Below, piece after piece: positions 1 through 8,366 of a stretch of 64,000 nt of DNA (positions are counted from its first letter, which is position 1; every line of letters begins with the position of its first letter). The notes under the pieces were generated by a model. It made no database searches. It was not told the DNA's origin and saw nothing but the letters and a program-made list of their open reading frames with translations. Source of the DNA: Pseudomonas sp. LRP2-20 (GTDB lineage: Bacteria; Pseudomonadota; Gammaproteobacteria; Pseudomonadales; Pseudomonadaceae). A program made the translations under genes and the position numbers. The stretch covers positions 5,411,001 through 5,475,000 of the forward strand of contig NZ_AP025944.1 in NCBI RefSeq assembly GCF_024349685.1. The letters run 5' to 3'.

Positions 1-215
1 CGGTCAAGCAGCGCCGGCTCCAGGCCATTGGCACGGCCGGCGGCCAGGTCCAGTTCGTTGGCTGCGGCAAGCTCGGCGCGCGCAGCATCCAGCGCATCGG
101 CGGCGGCCTGCAGGGCGCGGTTCTTCTGCGCGGTGCTGGCACGCGCGATGACGCGTGAAGCCTGGCGCGCGGCGCGACCCAGGCGGGTCATATAGTCAAG
201 AACGGACTCAGTCAT
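1..215 (-). CDS. proA: Gamma-glutamyl phosphate reductase, N-terminal part only
   Basis: Partial gene running off the left edge; only the first 71 codons are present, starting from the ATG at 215. The product begins [20 protein letters not shown] and continues with an Ala-rich helix of the kind that opens glutamate-5-semialdehyde dehydrogenases. ProA reduces gamma-glutamyl phosphate to glutamate semialdehyde in cytosolic proline synthesis. The catalytic cysteine region lies outside the window, so the call rests on the N-terminus. It is divergent from mpg. Confidence 0.85.
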   Translation of the reverse strand, partial: MTESVLDYMTRLGRAARQASRVIARASTAQKNRALQAAADALDAARAELAAANELDLAAGRANGLEPALLD

Positions 216-249
216 GGGTTCGGTGTCTTGGCGAAGGGGAAATCGGCTG

Positions 250-255
250 ATTATA
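250..255 (-). promoter_or_regulatory. Possible -10 box for proA
   Basis: The minus strand reads TATAAT here, about 35 bases upstream of the proA start. No good -35 hexamer lies 16-18 bases further upstream, so this is a weak, -10-only prediction. Confidence 0.35.
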
Positions 256-419
256 ACTGTCGCGCAGGTATACGCCCAGCGGCGGGTGGCGGATGGTAGA
301 AAATGGCTCACGAGATTCCATGGGAAAGATGTAACCGCGCTTATCGAACTGCCCCGGTTCAGCCTCGATTAAGCCATTCATTGCTATCATCCCCGCCTTT
401 ATTGCCACGTACCGCCAGC

Positions 420-1112
420 ATGCCAGAATCAGCCCCCTGCCCTGCACGCGCCCTCCCCGACAGCTTCTTCGACCGCGACGCCCAGACTTTGGCCAAGGCG
501 TTGCTCGGCAAGGTCATCCGCCATCGCCACGGCAACCTGTGGCTGGCGGCACGGATCATCGAGACCGAGGCGTACTACCTCACTGACAAGGGCAGCCACG
601 CGTCGCTTGGCTATACCGAGAAGCGCAAGGCGCTGTTCCTGGGCGGCGGGCATATCTACATGTATTACGCACGCGGTGGCGATTCGCTCAACTTCAGCGC
701 ACAGGGCCCAGGTAACGCGGTACTGATCAAGTCCGCCTACCCCTGGGTCGATGCCATCTCCGACGCCAACAGCCTGGCGCAGATGCAACTGAACAACCCC
801 GATGCCAGCGGCAACCTGCGCCCAGCAGAACGCCTGTGCGCCGGGCAGACCCTGCTGTGCAAGGCCATGGGCCTGAAAGTGCCGCACTGGGATGCGCAAC
901 GCTTCGACCCCGAGCGCCTCTACGTCGAAGACTGCGGCATTGCCGTGCCCCGGGTGATCCAGGCCGCACGCCTGGGCATACCCCATGGGCGCGACGAGCA
1001 CCTGCCGTACCGCTTCGTCGATGCCGAATTCGCCCGCTTCTGCACCCGGAACCCGCTGCGCCGGGGCCAAGTCGAAGGGCAAGACTTTTTCATCCTCGAA
1101 CAAGGAAGCTGA
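420..1112 (+). CDS. mpg: DNA-3-methyladenine glycosylase (AAG/Mpg family)
   Basis: A 230-residue base-excision repair glycosylase of the AAG (Mpg) fold, which removes alkylated purines such as 3-methyladenine. The active-site motif IIETEAY starts near residue 46, with the presumed catalytic Glu at 48. Further on are the usual G-S-H-A and MYYARGG blocks. An upstream in-frame start at 303 would add 39 residues unlike the family, so the ATG at 420 is preferred. The stop is three bases before the next gene, suggesting co-transcription with the DedA-PAP2 gene. Confidence 0.9.
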   Translation: MPESAPCPARALPDSFFDRDAQTLAKALLGKVIRHRHGNLWLAARIIETEAYYLTDKGSHASLGYTEKRKALFLGGGHIYMYYARGGDSLNFSAQGPGNAVLIKSAYPWVDAISDANSLAQMQLNNPDASGNLRPAERLCAGQTLLCKAMGLKVPHWDAQRFDPERLYVEDCGIAVPRVIQAARLGIPHGRDEHLPYRFVDAEFARFCTRNPLRRGQVEGQDFFILEQGS

Positions 1113-1115
1113 AAC

Positions 1116-2432
1116 ATGGGCCAATGGCTCGACAGCCTGACCGGCTGGCTCAGCGCCAACCCCCAGTGGCTTGGCGTGGCGATTTTCCTGGTGGCTTGCG
1201 TGGAATGCCTGGCCATCGCCGGCATCATCGTACCGGGCACTGTGCTGCTGTTCGCCGTTGCCGTCCTGGCAGGCAGTGGTGCGTTCAGCCTGGGGGAAAC
1301 CCTGCTGCTGGGGTTCCTCGGCGGCCTGCTCGGTGACGCGCTGTCGTACACCATCGGCAAGTACTTCCACCAGAACATCCGCCGCCTGCCGCTGCTGCGC
1401 CACCACCCGGAATGGATTGGCAGCGCCGAGGCCTACTTCCAGCGCTATGGCATTGCCAGCCTGCTGGTCGGCCGTTTCATCGGCCCGCTACGGCCGATGC
1501 TGCCGATGGTCGCCGGTATGTTCGACATGCCACTGCCGCGTTTTGTCGCGGTCAGCCTGGTGGCGGGCGCGGGGTGGTCGGTCGCCTACCTGCTGCCAGG
1601 CTGGGCCACCGGAGCGGCGATGCGCCTGCCGCTGCCGGAGGGCTTCTGGCTGGATGCCGGTATCATCGCCGGCACCCTGGCGGTGCTGATCGGCCTGAGC
1701 CTGAACAGCAGCCTGCGCGATCAGCGTCATGGTACCCGCCTGATCGCAGGCCTCAGTTTCATCGCCTTGTCGGCGGTGTTTCTGGGCTGGCCTTACCTGC
1801 AGGCATTCGACCAGGGCGTGATGACGCTGGTGCAGGAGCATCGCAGCAAGGCGATCGACGGCAGCGTGGTCCTGGTGACCCGGCTGGGCGACTTCAAGAC
1901 CCAGTTTTTCCTGGGCGGCCTGCTGACCGGCTTGCTGCTCCTGGCGCGACAGTGGCGGCATGCCGTGTTCGCGGGCGGCACGCTGATCGGCACGGCATTG
2001 GCCAATGGCACGCTGAAATGGCTCTTCGCCCGTGCCCGCCCAGAGGTATTGGTCGATCCGCTAACCAGCTACAGCATGCCCAGCGGGCACAGTTCGGCAT
2101 CTTTTGCGTTCTTCCTGACCCTGGCGGTACTGGCGGGGCGCGGAATGCCGCCGCGCATGCGCCTGACCTGGGTGATGCTGGGCTGCATTCCGGCGCTGGC
2201 GATCGCCTTGTCGCGGGTGTATCTGGGGGCGCATTGGCCGACCGACATCATGGCCGGGGCCTTGCTGGCCTGTTGCGTGTGTGCACTTAGCCTGACGCTG
2301 GTGCAGCATCGACAGCCCCTGACTGCCATGCCGCAGCGGGTGTGGTGGCTGGTGCTGCCGGCGTGCACCGCGCTGCTGGCGTTCTTTGCCCTGCATGCGC
2401 TGCCTCACGCCCTGCTTCGTTACCAGTATTGA
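1116..2432 (+). CDS. DedA-PAP2 fusion membrane protein (bifunctional lipid phosphatase candidate)
   Basis: A 438-residue polytopic inner-membrane protein joining two families. Residues about 1-200 are a DedA/VTT domain (motif VGRFIGPLRPMLPMVAG). Residues about 215-430 are a PAP2 phosphatase domain with all three signature blocks: K301 and RP at 308-309 (K-x6-RP), PSGH at 322-325, and SR at 366-367 with His 373 and Asp 377 (SRxxxxxHxxxD). PAP2 domains dephosphorylate lipid phosphates such as undecaprenyl pyrophosphate, and DedA proteins are linked to lipid carrier recycling. The fusion therefore suggests a combined carrier-lipid role, which is inference. It starts three bases after mpg. Confidence 0.88.
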   Translation: MGQWLDSLTGWLSANPQWLGVAIFLVACVECLAIAGIIVPGTVLLFAVAVLAGSGAFSLGETLLLGFLGGLLGDALSYTIGKYFHQNIRRLPLLRHHPEWIGSAEAYFQRYGIASLLVGRFIGPLRPMLPMVAGMFDMPLPRFVAVSLVAGAGWSVAYLLPGWATGAAMRLPLPEGFWLDAGIIAGTLAVLIGLSLNSSLRDQRHGTRLIAGLSFIALSAVFLGWPYLQAFDQGVMTLVQEHRSKAIDGSVVLVTRLGDFKTQFFLGGLLTGLLLLARQWRHAVFAGGTLIGTALANGTLKWLFARARPEVLVDPLTSYSMPSGHSSASFAFFLTLAVLAGRGMPPRMRLTWVMLGCIPALAIALSRVYLGAHWPTDIMAGALLACCVCALSLTLVQHRQPLTAMPQRVWWLVLPACTALLAFFALHALPHALLRYQY

Positions 2433-2443
2433 GGTTGCCTGTA

Positions 2444-2570
2444 CTGGCCTCTTCGCGGCTAAAGCCGCTCCCACAGGGATCGCGCCAGATTCTAGAAATT
2501 GAGCAAGACAGTTGCCCCCACAGGAATGGCACAGACCTGTAGGAGCGGCTTTAGCCGCGAAGAGGCCGGC
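2444..2570. repeat. Inverted REP pair (REPIN)
   Basis: Two REP units facing each other (2444-2478 and 2536-2570), with cores cGCGGctaaaGCCGC and its complement, flanked by CTCCCACAGG or CCTGTAGGAG arms. It lies between the convergent DedA-PAP2 and LON-domain genes. Confidence 0.85.
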
Positions 2571-2588
2571 TCAGGCCATTGAGTTCAA

Positions 2589-3179
2589 TCAGGCAAACAG
2601 CTCACCCTGAATCCGCTCCAGCAGCTTCTGGATCTCTTCCAGCCGCTGCGCCGGTGAGTCGAGCGCCAGCAGGTCCAGCTTGTCCTCTTCCATGAACGGC
2701 AACAGATACGCCAGCTGGTTGGCCAACGCCTGGCGCCCGTCGACACTGCGCGGCATGCCCAGCGCTTCGACCATCGGGTGCTCGCCCAGAGCAACCAACA
2801 GCGCCAGCAAATCATCATCCTGTTCGGTCAATGGGCTGTCCGGCTGTTCCGCCAGCCAATGCACCTCGCCCACCAGCAACTGGTCTTTCTGCACGTCGGT
2901 CTGGCTCAGCTCGAAGCGACGCACACCCTCCACACGAATGCCCAGCAAGCCGTTGTCCTGCTGGACGAAGTCACGGATCACCGCCTCGCAGCCGATCGAA
3001 GCCACCACCGGTGGCGCCTTGCCGACCTGCTCGCCTTCGACGATGCACACCACGCCAAAGCCGGTACCTTGCTTCATGCAGCGGCCAATCATGTCCAGGT
3101 AGCGTGCCTCGAAGATCTGCAGATCCAGCAGGCAACCGGGAAACAACACGGTATTGAGGGGAAACAGCGGTAGCGTCAT
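2589..3179 (-). CDS. LON peptidase substrate-binding domain protein
   Basis: A 196-residue protein starting MTLPLFPLNTVLFPGCLLDL, the typical opening of the Lon N-terminal (LAN/PUA-like) domain, here without an ATPase or protease domain. Stand-alone versions are widespread in Pseudomonas; they presumably bind substrates or partners, but no activity is established from sequence. It starts nine bases after the LrgB stop and is the last gene of an lrgA-lrgB-LON operon. Confidence 0.85.
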   Translation of the reverse strand: MTLPLFPLNTVLFPGCLLDLQIFEARYLDMIGRCMKQGTGFGVVCIVEGEQVGKAPPVVASIGCEAVIRDFVQQDNGLLGIRVEGVRRFELSQTDVQKDQLLVGEVHWLAEQPDSPLTEQDDDLLALLVALGEHPMVEALGMPRSVDGRQALANQLAYLLPFMEEDKLDLLALDSPAQRLEEIQKLLERIQGELFA

Positions 3180-3188
3180 CAGAACTCC

Positions 3189-3905
3189 TCAAGCCACCAG
3201 GCTGACCGCCAACGGCAGGAACACCGCCGTGGCCACCCCCATCAGGCTCATTGCCAGTGCGGCAAAGGCACCGCACTCGTCACTTTCCTGCAAGGCCACC
3301 GAAGTGCCCACGGCGTGTGCCGTGACCCCCAGCGACATCCCACGCGCCTCCGGGCTGTGCACACCCAACCGGGTCAGCAGTGCCGGGCCGAAGATTGCCC
3401 CGATCACACCGGTAATCAATACGAACACGGCCGCCAACGCCGCCACACCACCAATCTGCTCGGCCACCAGCATGGCGATCGGCGAGGTAACCGACTTCGG
3501 CGCCATGGTCATCAGGATCATGTGCTCGGCACCGAACCACCAGCCCAGCAGCAGGCAGCAGACCGTGGCGAACAGGCCTCCGACTACCAGCGTAGTAAAT
3601 GTCGGCCAGAACAGCTGCCGGATGCGCCGCAGGTTGAGGTATAGCGGTACCGCCAGGGCTACGGTAGCGGGGCCGAGAAGGATGTTCATGATCTCGGTGC
3701 TCTTGCGGTATTCGGTGTAGCTGATGCCGCAGGTCAGCAGCACACCGATCACCAGCAGCATCGACACCAGTACCGGTTGCAGGAAGATCCAGCGAGTCTT
3801 TTCATAGGCGGCCAGCACGATCTGGTATGCGCCCAAGGTGATGCCGATGCCGAACAAGGGATGATGGATGACGGCCTCGAGCGCGCCTTGCCAGTCGAGG
3901 ATCAT
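3189..3905 (-). CDS. lrgB: LrgB/CidB family membrane protein
   Basis: A 238-residue polytopic membrane protein with the LrgB family C-terminal blocks PKSVTSPIAM and GTSVALQESDECGAFAALAM. LrgB works with LrgA, a holin-like partner, in murein hydrolase export control or in pyruvate/metabolite movement across the inner membrane. The start overlaps the lrgA stop by four bases (ATGA), indicating translational coupling. Confidence 0.92.
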   Translation of the reverse strand: MILDWQGALEAVIHHPLFGIGITLGAYQIVLAAYEKTRWIFLQPVLVSMLLVIGVLLTCGISYTEYRKSTEIMNILLGPATVALAVPLYLNLRRIRQLFWPTFTTLVVGGLFATVCCLLLGWWFGAEHMILMTMAPKSVTSPIAMLVAEQIGGVAALAAVFVLITGVIGAIFGPALLTRLGVHSPEARGMSLGVTAHAVGTSVALQESDECGAFAALAMSLMGVATAVFLPLAVSLVA

Positions 3906-4267
3906 GGCTGCTCCTCACGCTTGCCGTGCTGGCGGTTGATCAGTTTCTGCATCAGCAAACCGACGAACACCAGGGTCACCAGGCAGGAAATCAGCAAGGC
4001 ACCGGCAATCGCCCAGAAGTCCGCGGCAATGTCCTTGGCGTAGACCATCACCCCCACCGCCGGCGGCACCAGCAGCAGTGGCAGGTAACGCAGCAGGCTA
4101 CCGGCGGCTTCGCTCAGCGGCTTGCCGACCTCGCCACGGGCCATCAGGAAGCACAGCAGCAGCAACAGGCCGATGATCGGCCCCGGCAGAATCGGCACGC
4201 ACAGGTGATTGAGCGCCGTACCCAGCAGTTGAAACAGCACCAGCCAGGTCAAACCACGCAACAGCAT
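3902..4267 (-). CDS. lrgA: CidA/LrgA family holin-like protein
   Basis: A 121-residue protein with four predicted hydrophobic segments and the LrgA motif LPGPIIGLLLLLCFLM, as expected for holin-like CidA/LrgA proteins (usual length 110-150). It is the first gene of the operon with lrgB and the LON-domain gene. A divergent MaoC gene begins 144 bases away, so the promoters of both lie between 4268 and 4410. No LytTR or LysR regulator is adjacent. Confidence 0.9.
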   Translation of the reverse strand: MLLRGLTWLVLFQLLGTALNHLCVPILPGPIIGLLLLLCFLMARGEVGKPLSEAAGSLLRYLPLLLVPPAVGVMVYAKDIAADFWAIAGALLISCLVTLVFVGLLMQKLINRQHGKREEQP

Positions 4268-4410
4268 AAGGATCTCCTTCAGGCATGCCGGCCATTATAA
4301 GCACGCGCTGCGTATAAGCCGATATTCGCCGAAAAGCGGGCATCTTGACTGAAACGGTTCGCCGTGCTGATCTTGCACTCTCGTACCAAATGACAACCTG
4401 GAGAGTCGCG

Positions 4411-4866
4411 ATGCCCTATGTACCGGTAAACGAGCTTACGCAGTACGTTGGAAAGGAGCTGGGACGTTCCGACTGGCTGAAGATCGACCAGCAGCGCATC
4501 AACCTGTTCGCCGAAGCCACCGGCGATTTCCAGTTCATCCATGTCGACCCGGAAAAGGCGGCGAAAACCCCGTTCGGCACCACCATCGCCCACGGTTTCC
4601 TGACCTTGTCGCTGATTCCCAAGCTGATGGAAGACATACTGGTAATGCCCGAAGGGCTGAAGATGGTGGTCAACTACGGGCTCGACAGCGTGCGATTCAT
4701 TCAGCCGGTGAAGGTCGACAGCAAGGTGCGCTTGAAGGTGGACCTGGGCGAAGTGATCGAGAAGAAGCCAGGTCAGTGGCTGCTCAAAGCCACCGTTACC
4801 CTGGAGATCGAAGGAGAAGAGAAGCCAGCCTATATCGCCGAACCGCTTTCGCTCTGCTTCGTCTGA
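4411..4866 (+). CDS. MaoC-like (R)-specific enoyl-CoA hydratase
   Basis: A 151-residue single hot-dog domain protein. The hydratase-2 motif is clear: ATGDFQFIHVDPEKA, followed by PFGTTIAHGFLTLSL, giving the catalytic Asp/His pair of the R-hydratases. Such enzymes hydrate trans-2-enoyl-CoA to (R)-3-hydroxyacyl-CoA and can feed PHA synthesis or beta-oxidation; the physiological substrate is not known here. The ATG at 4411 is chosen over an upstream in-frame start at 4345 because a ggagag Shine-Dalgarno sits just before it and the protein then matches family length. Confidence 0.9.
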   Translation: MPYVPVNELTQYVGKELGRSDWLKIDQQRINLFAEATGDFQFIHVDPEKAAKTPFGTTIAHGFLTLSLIPKLMEDILVMPEGLKMVVNYGLDSVRFIQPVKVDSKVRLKVDLGEVIEKKPGQWLLKATVTLEIEGEEKPAYIAEPLSLCFV

Positions 4867-4867
4867 C

Positions 4868-4958
4868 CTGGCCTCTTCGCGGGCAAGCCCGCTCCCACAG
4901 TCACTACAAGGCTCGAGCCTTTTACAGTACCTGTGGGAGCGGGCTTGCCCGCGAAGAA
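4868..4958. repeat. Inverted REP pair (REPIN)
   Basis: Two facing REP units (4868-4900 and 4930-4958) with cores GCGGGCAAGCCCGC, separated by a spacer containing cttttacagtac. The pair sits directly downstream of the maoC stop. Confidence 0.85.
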
Positions 4959-5043
4959 TCCAACACCGATTTCGATTGGATCACAGATACCTGCGCCCCC
5001 CATTCTGCGGCATACTCGGCAGACCTTTTGCCCGGATTCCGCC

Positions 5044-6777
5044 ATGCGTCCACTGTTCCCCCTCGCACTGATCCTGATGCTCGCTGCCTGTGGCGATGGT
5101 GAGTCGTTGTCACCACCCGATGCACGCCTGCCCGATGGTGGTCGCTACCGGGGCCAGGTAGTCGATGGCCTGCTGCAGGGCGAGGGACGTATCGATTACC
5201 CCAACGGCAGCTGGTACGCCGGCAACTTCAAGGACGGCCAGTGGCATGGCCTGGGTGAGTGGCACGGCAGCAATGGCGAGGTCTACCGCGGCCAGTTCGA
5301 CAAGGGGCTGTTCCACGGCCTGGGCGACCTGACCACCCCAGGCAGCCACTATGCCGGCACATTCAGCCACGGCCGGCGTGACGGCGAAGGCAGCCTCAAA
5401 CAGGCCGACCAGACCTACCGCGGCCAGTTCAAGGACGACCAGTACGAAGGCGCGGGCGAACTCGAACTGGCCGATGGCAGCCGCTACCAAGGCTTGTTCG
5501 CCAAGGGCAAGCCCAATGGTGCTGGCGTGCGCAGCGATGCCAGCGGCAACCAGTTCAGCGGCCGCTTCGTCGATGGCCAGCTGCAAGGCAGCGGCACCTA
5601 CGACAGCGTCGATGGCGAGCAATACATCGGTGAATTCAAGGACAACCGCCTGGAGGGCCGCGGCCGCTACGAAAACGCCGACGGCGACGTCTGGATCGGC
5701 GACTTCAAGGACGGCTCGCTGATCGGCGAAGGCGAACTGCTCGGCAGCGACGGCAGCCACTACAAAGGCACCTTCCTGGACTGGCGCCTGTCTGGCCAGG
5801 GCAGCCTGCAACTGCCCGATGGCAGCCAATACGTAGGGGGCTTCGACAACGATGCCTACCAGGGCCACGGCAAGCTGACCCTGGCCAGCGGCCAGGTCGA
5901 GAGCGGCTTCTGGGTCAACGGCGTACGCGTACGTGACCAGAAAGGCAAGCTGCTGCCCGACCCGCTGGACCTGGCCCTGCTCAACCAGGGCCGCCTGCTC
6001 GACGAAGCCCTGGCCCGAGTACCGCGCTCGGCGCCACCTATCCAGCTGTACAGCCTGGTCCTGGCCGGCGATGGCCAGCAAAGCGTGTTCCTGCGCGAAG
6101 CCGACTATGTCAGCAACATGCTCAAGGTGCGCTTCGGCGCCCGCGGGCAAGTCACCCTGGTCAACCACCGTGACCAGATGACCACCCGCCCCATGGCCAC
6201 CCGCGAGAACCTCACCCGCGCCGCTCGCACCCTGGCCGAACGCAGCGGCCCGGAGGACCTGATCTTCATCTACCTGACCAGCCACGGCAGCCAGGACCAC
6301 CAATTGGTGCTCGACCAGCCCCGCCTGCAACTGGCCGACCTGTCCGCCGACGAACTGGCCAGCGCCCTGGCCCCACTCAAGGACCGCGACAAGATCATTG
6401 TCATCTCCGCCTGCTATTCAGGTGGCTACATCGCCCCGCTCAAGGACGATCGCACGGTGATCATGACCGCAGCACGTGCCGACCGGGTATCGTTCGGTTG
6501 CTCGGAAGAAGCCGACTTCACCTATTTCGGCGATGCCTTGTTCGCTGAAGCCCTGAACCAGACGGACGACCTGAAACAAGCGTTTGAACTGGCACGTAGC
6601 AGTGTTGCCGAAAGAGAACGAAGGGAAGGTTTCGAGGCCTCCGAACCACAAATCTGGGCGCCGCCCGCAGTACTGGCACACTGGCAGCAACTGCGTAAGC
6701 ACCAGGCCGAAGAAGCCTTGCGTAATGCCGCAGAGGCCAAGGCGGAGGAACAGGCAAAAACGCCTGCCAGCCGCTAA
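5044..6777 (+). CDS. MORN-repeat lipoprotein with C-terminal caspase/legumain-like peptidase domain
   Basis: A 577-residue protein. The N-terminus MRPLFPLALILMLAACGDG is a lipoprotein signal with the acylated Cys at 16, so it is probably an outer-membrane or periplasmic lipoprotein. Residues about 36-290 are eleven full MORN-type repeats of about 23 residues (pattern Y-x-G-x-F-x-x-G-x-x-x-G-x-G) plus a half repeat. Residues about 340-545 look like a C13/caspase-clan cysteine peptidase, with His 414 in LTSHGSQ and Cys 457 in ISACYSGG. The ORF extends upstream to 4933 through REP sequence; the ATG at 5044 is chosen for the signal peptide. Substrate and role are unknown, and no defence genes are nearby. 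Confidence 0.85.
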   Translation: MRPLFPLALILMLAACGDGESLSPPDARLPDGGRYRGQVVDGLLQGEGRIDYPNGSWYAGNFKDGQWHGLGEWHGSNGEVYRGQFDKGLFHGLGDLTTPGSHYAGTFSHGRRDGEGSLKQADQTYRGQFKDDQYEGAGELELADGSRYQGLFAKGKPNGAGVRSDASGNQFSGRFVDGQLQGSGTYDSVDGEQYIGEFKDNRLEGRGRYENADGDVWIGDFKDGSLIGEGELLGSDGSHYKGTFLDWRLSGQGSLQLPDGSQYVGGFDNDAYQGHGKLTLASGQVESGFWVNGVRVRDQKGKLLPDPLDLALLNQGRLLDEALARVPRSAPPIQLYSLVLAGDGQQSVFLREADYVSNMLKVRFGARGQVTLVNHRDQMTTRPMATRENLTRAARTLAERSGPEDLIFIYLTSHGSQDHQLVLDQPRLQLADLSADELASALAPLKDRDKIIVISACYSGGYIAPLKDDRTVIMTAARADRVSFGCSEEADFTYFGDALFAEALNQTDDLKQAFELARSSVAERERREGFEASEPQIWAPPAVLAHWQQLRKHQAEEALRNAAEAKAEEQAKTPASR

Positions 6778-6804
6778 GCTTGTGTGTAACAAGGGAGAGA
6801 CATC

Positions 6805-7449
6805 ATGTATTTGACGCCTCAGCATGTCCTGCTTGCCGGAGCCACCGGACTGACCGGTGAGCATCTGCTCGACCGCCTGCTCAACGAACCCACCATCAGT
6901 CGTGTGCTGGCACCGACTCGCCGGCCGCTGGCCGGGCACCCTCATCTGGAAAACCCGGTGGGCGACCCGGCGGTGTTTCTCCCGCAACTCGCGGGTCGCG
7001 TCGATATCGCCTATTGCTGCCTGGGCACCACCCTCAAGCAGGCGGGCTCGGAGCAAGCGTTTCGTGCCGTCGACCTGGACATGGTCGTAGCCTTCAGCAA
7101 GCGCGCACGGGAAATGGGGGCGCGGCATCTGCTGGTGGTCAGCGCCATGGGTGCCGATCCCAAGTCAGCGATTCTGTACAACCGGGTCAAGGGCGAGATG
7201 GAACAAGCGCTGAAGGCTCAGGACTGGCCACAACTGACCATCGCGCGGCCGTCGCTGCTGCTCGGTGAACGGGTCCAACCACGGCTGGGTGAGAAGCTGG
7301 CATCGCCATTTGCGAAGTTGATGCCCGGTAAATACCGGGCGATCGAGGTCTGCACCCTGGCGCGGGCGCTGTGGCGCCTGGCACTGGAAGAACAGGACGG
7401 AATCCGGATTGTCGAGTCCGACGAGTTACGCAAACTGGGCAAGAATTAA
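6805..7449 (+). CDS. NAD(P)H-binding atypical short-chain dehydrogenase
   Basis: A 214-residue Rossmann protein with the dinucleotide motif GATGLTG near the N-terminus ([18 protein letters not shown]) and the later [11 protein letters not shown] block seen in TIP30/HTATIP2-like atypical SDRs. No typical YxxxK dyad stands out. A strong aagggaga Shine-Dalgarno precedes the ATG. The substrate is unknown. It follows the MORN lipoprotein by 27 bases and may be co-transcribed with it. Confidence 0.8.
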   Translation: MYLTPQHVLLAGATGLTGEHLLDRLLNEPTISRVLAPTRRPLAGHPHLENPVGDPAVFLPQLAGRVDIAYCCLGTTLKQAGSEQAFRAVDLDMVVAFSKRAREMGARHLLVVSAMGADPKSAILYNRVKGEMEQALKAQDWPQLTIARPSLLLGERVQPRLGEKLASPFAKLMPGKYRAIEVCTLARALWRLALEEQDGIRIVESDELRKLGKN

Positions 7450-7452
7450 CCC

Positions 7453-7740
7453 CTACAGGCCGCCCGTAGCCTGAAAACCTATGCCTGCCGCCGTCAGCAA
7501 TGACAGCGGCAGGAACAACGTATCCAGCAGCATGCTGCCCGGCAGGTCCAGGTGTGGGTACGCCGGCGCCTCAGCCCCGAAGCGATCCTTGGGGCAGCAC
7601 CCGCCATTGATCACATACATGTCCAGCCGGGTCCCGGCATACACCACCGGCGCCCCTGGCTTGTTGGCATCCAGCGTGCGCACCGTGGCGCAGCCGCCGA
7701 GCAGGCTTGCAGCCAGCAACCCAGCCAGGAACCGCTTCAA
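7453..7740 (-). CDS. YceK/YidQ family lipoprotein
   Basis: A 95-residue lipoprotein with signal [20 protein letters not shown] (lipid-modified Cys 17), followed by the family pattern [15 protein letters not shown] and a C-terminal hydrophobic stretch around [15 protein letters not shown]. The function of this family is unknown. The start overlaps the ubiX stop by four bases, so it is the last gene of the mpl-ubiX operon; its stop lies three bases from the convergent upstream gene. Confidence 0.85.
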   Translation of the reverse strand: MKRFLAGLLAASLLGGCATVRTLDANKPGAPVVYAGTRLDMYVINGGCCPKDRFGAEAPAYPHLDLPGSMLLDTLFLPLSLLTAAGIGFQATGGL

Positions 7741-8366
7741 TCATCAGCCCCGAAATGGTGTTCGCCCCAGCGCGGCAGCATGTCCTGCGGAATGTTCAGC
7801 AGGTTGAGTATGCGCGCGACGACGAAGTCGATCAGGTCATCGATAGTCTGCGGCTGGTGATAGAACCCCGGCGCCGCTGGCAGGATCACCGCGCCCATCT
7901 GCGACAACTTGAGCATGTTCTCCAGGTGGATGGTCGAGAATGGCGCCTCGCGCGGCACCAGGATCAGCTGCCGACGCTCCTTGAGGGTGACGTCGGCGGC
8001 ACGCTCGATCAGGTTGTTGCAGGCACCGGTGGCGATCGCCGACAAGGTACCGGTAGAACACGGCACCACCACCATCGCCGCTGGCGCACCGGAACCCGAA
8101 GCCACCGGCGACATCCAGTCTTCCTTGCCGTATACGCGGATCTGCCCATCGGCAGCACCGGTATATTCGGTGAGAAACGCCTGCATGGCCTGCGGCTTGG
8201 CCGGCAGGAGCACATCGGTTTCGGTAGCCATCACCAGTTGCGCAGCCTTGGAGATAAGGAAATGCACCTCACGGTCTTCGCGCACCAGGCAATCGAGCAG
8301 GCGCAAGCCATACTGCGCCCCGGAGGCGCCGGTCATGGCCAGGGTGATACGCTCCGGCCCGCTCAC
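7737..8366 (-). CDS. ubiX: Flavin prenyltransferase UbiX
   Basis: A 209-residue flavoprotein of the UbiX/Pad1 family. It begins [20 protein letters not shown], with the GASGAxYG FMN-binding loop, and carries the [15 protein letters not shown] segment typical of the family. UbiX prenylates FMN to make the cofactor used by the decarboxylase UbiD in ubiquinone synthesis. It overlaps mpl by four bases upstream and the lipoprotein gene by four bases downstream, indicating tight translational coupling. Confidence 0.95.
   Translation of the reverse strand: MSGPERITLAMTGASGAQYGLRLLDCLVREDREVHFLISKAAQLVMATETDVLLPAKPQAMQAFLTEYTGAADGQIRVYGKEDWMSPVASGSGAPAAMVVVPCSTGTLSAIATGACNNLIERAADVTLKERRQLILVPREAPFSTIHLENMLKLSQMGAVILPAAPGFYHQPQTIDDLIDFVVARILNLLNIPQDMLPRWGEHHFGADD

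Noticed and set aside
5044..6777. Defence-system effector (caspase-like protease)
   Set aside because: It has a lipoprotein signal and no cyclase, gasdermin, TPR-sensor or nuclease neighbour, so an anti-phage role has no support.
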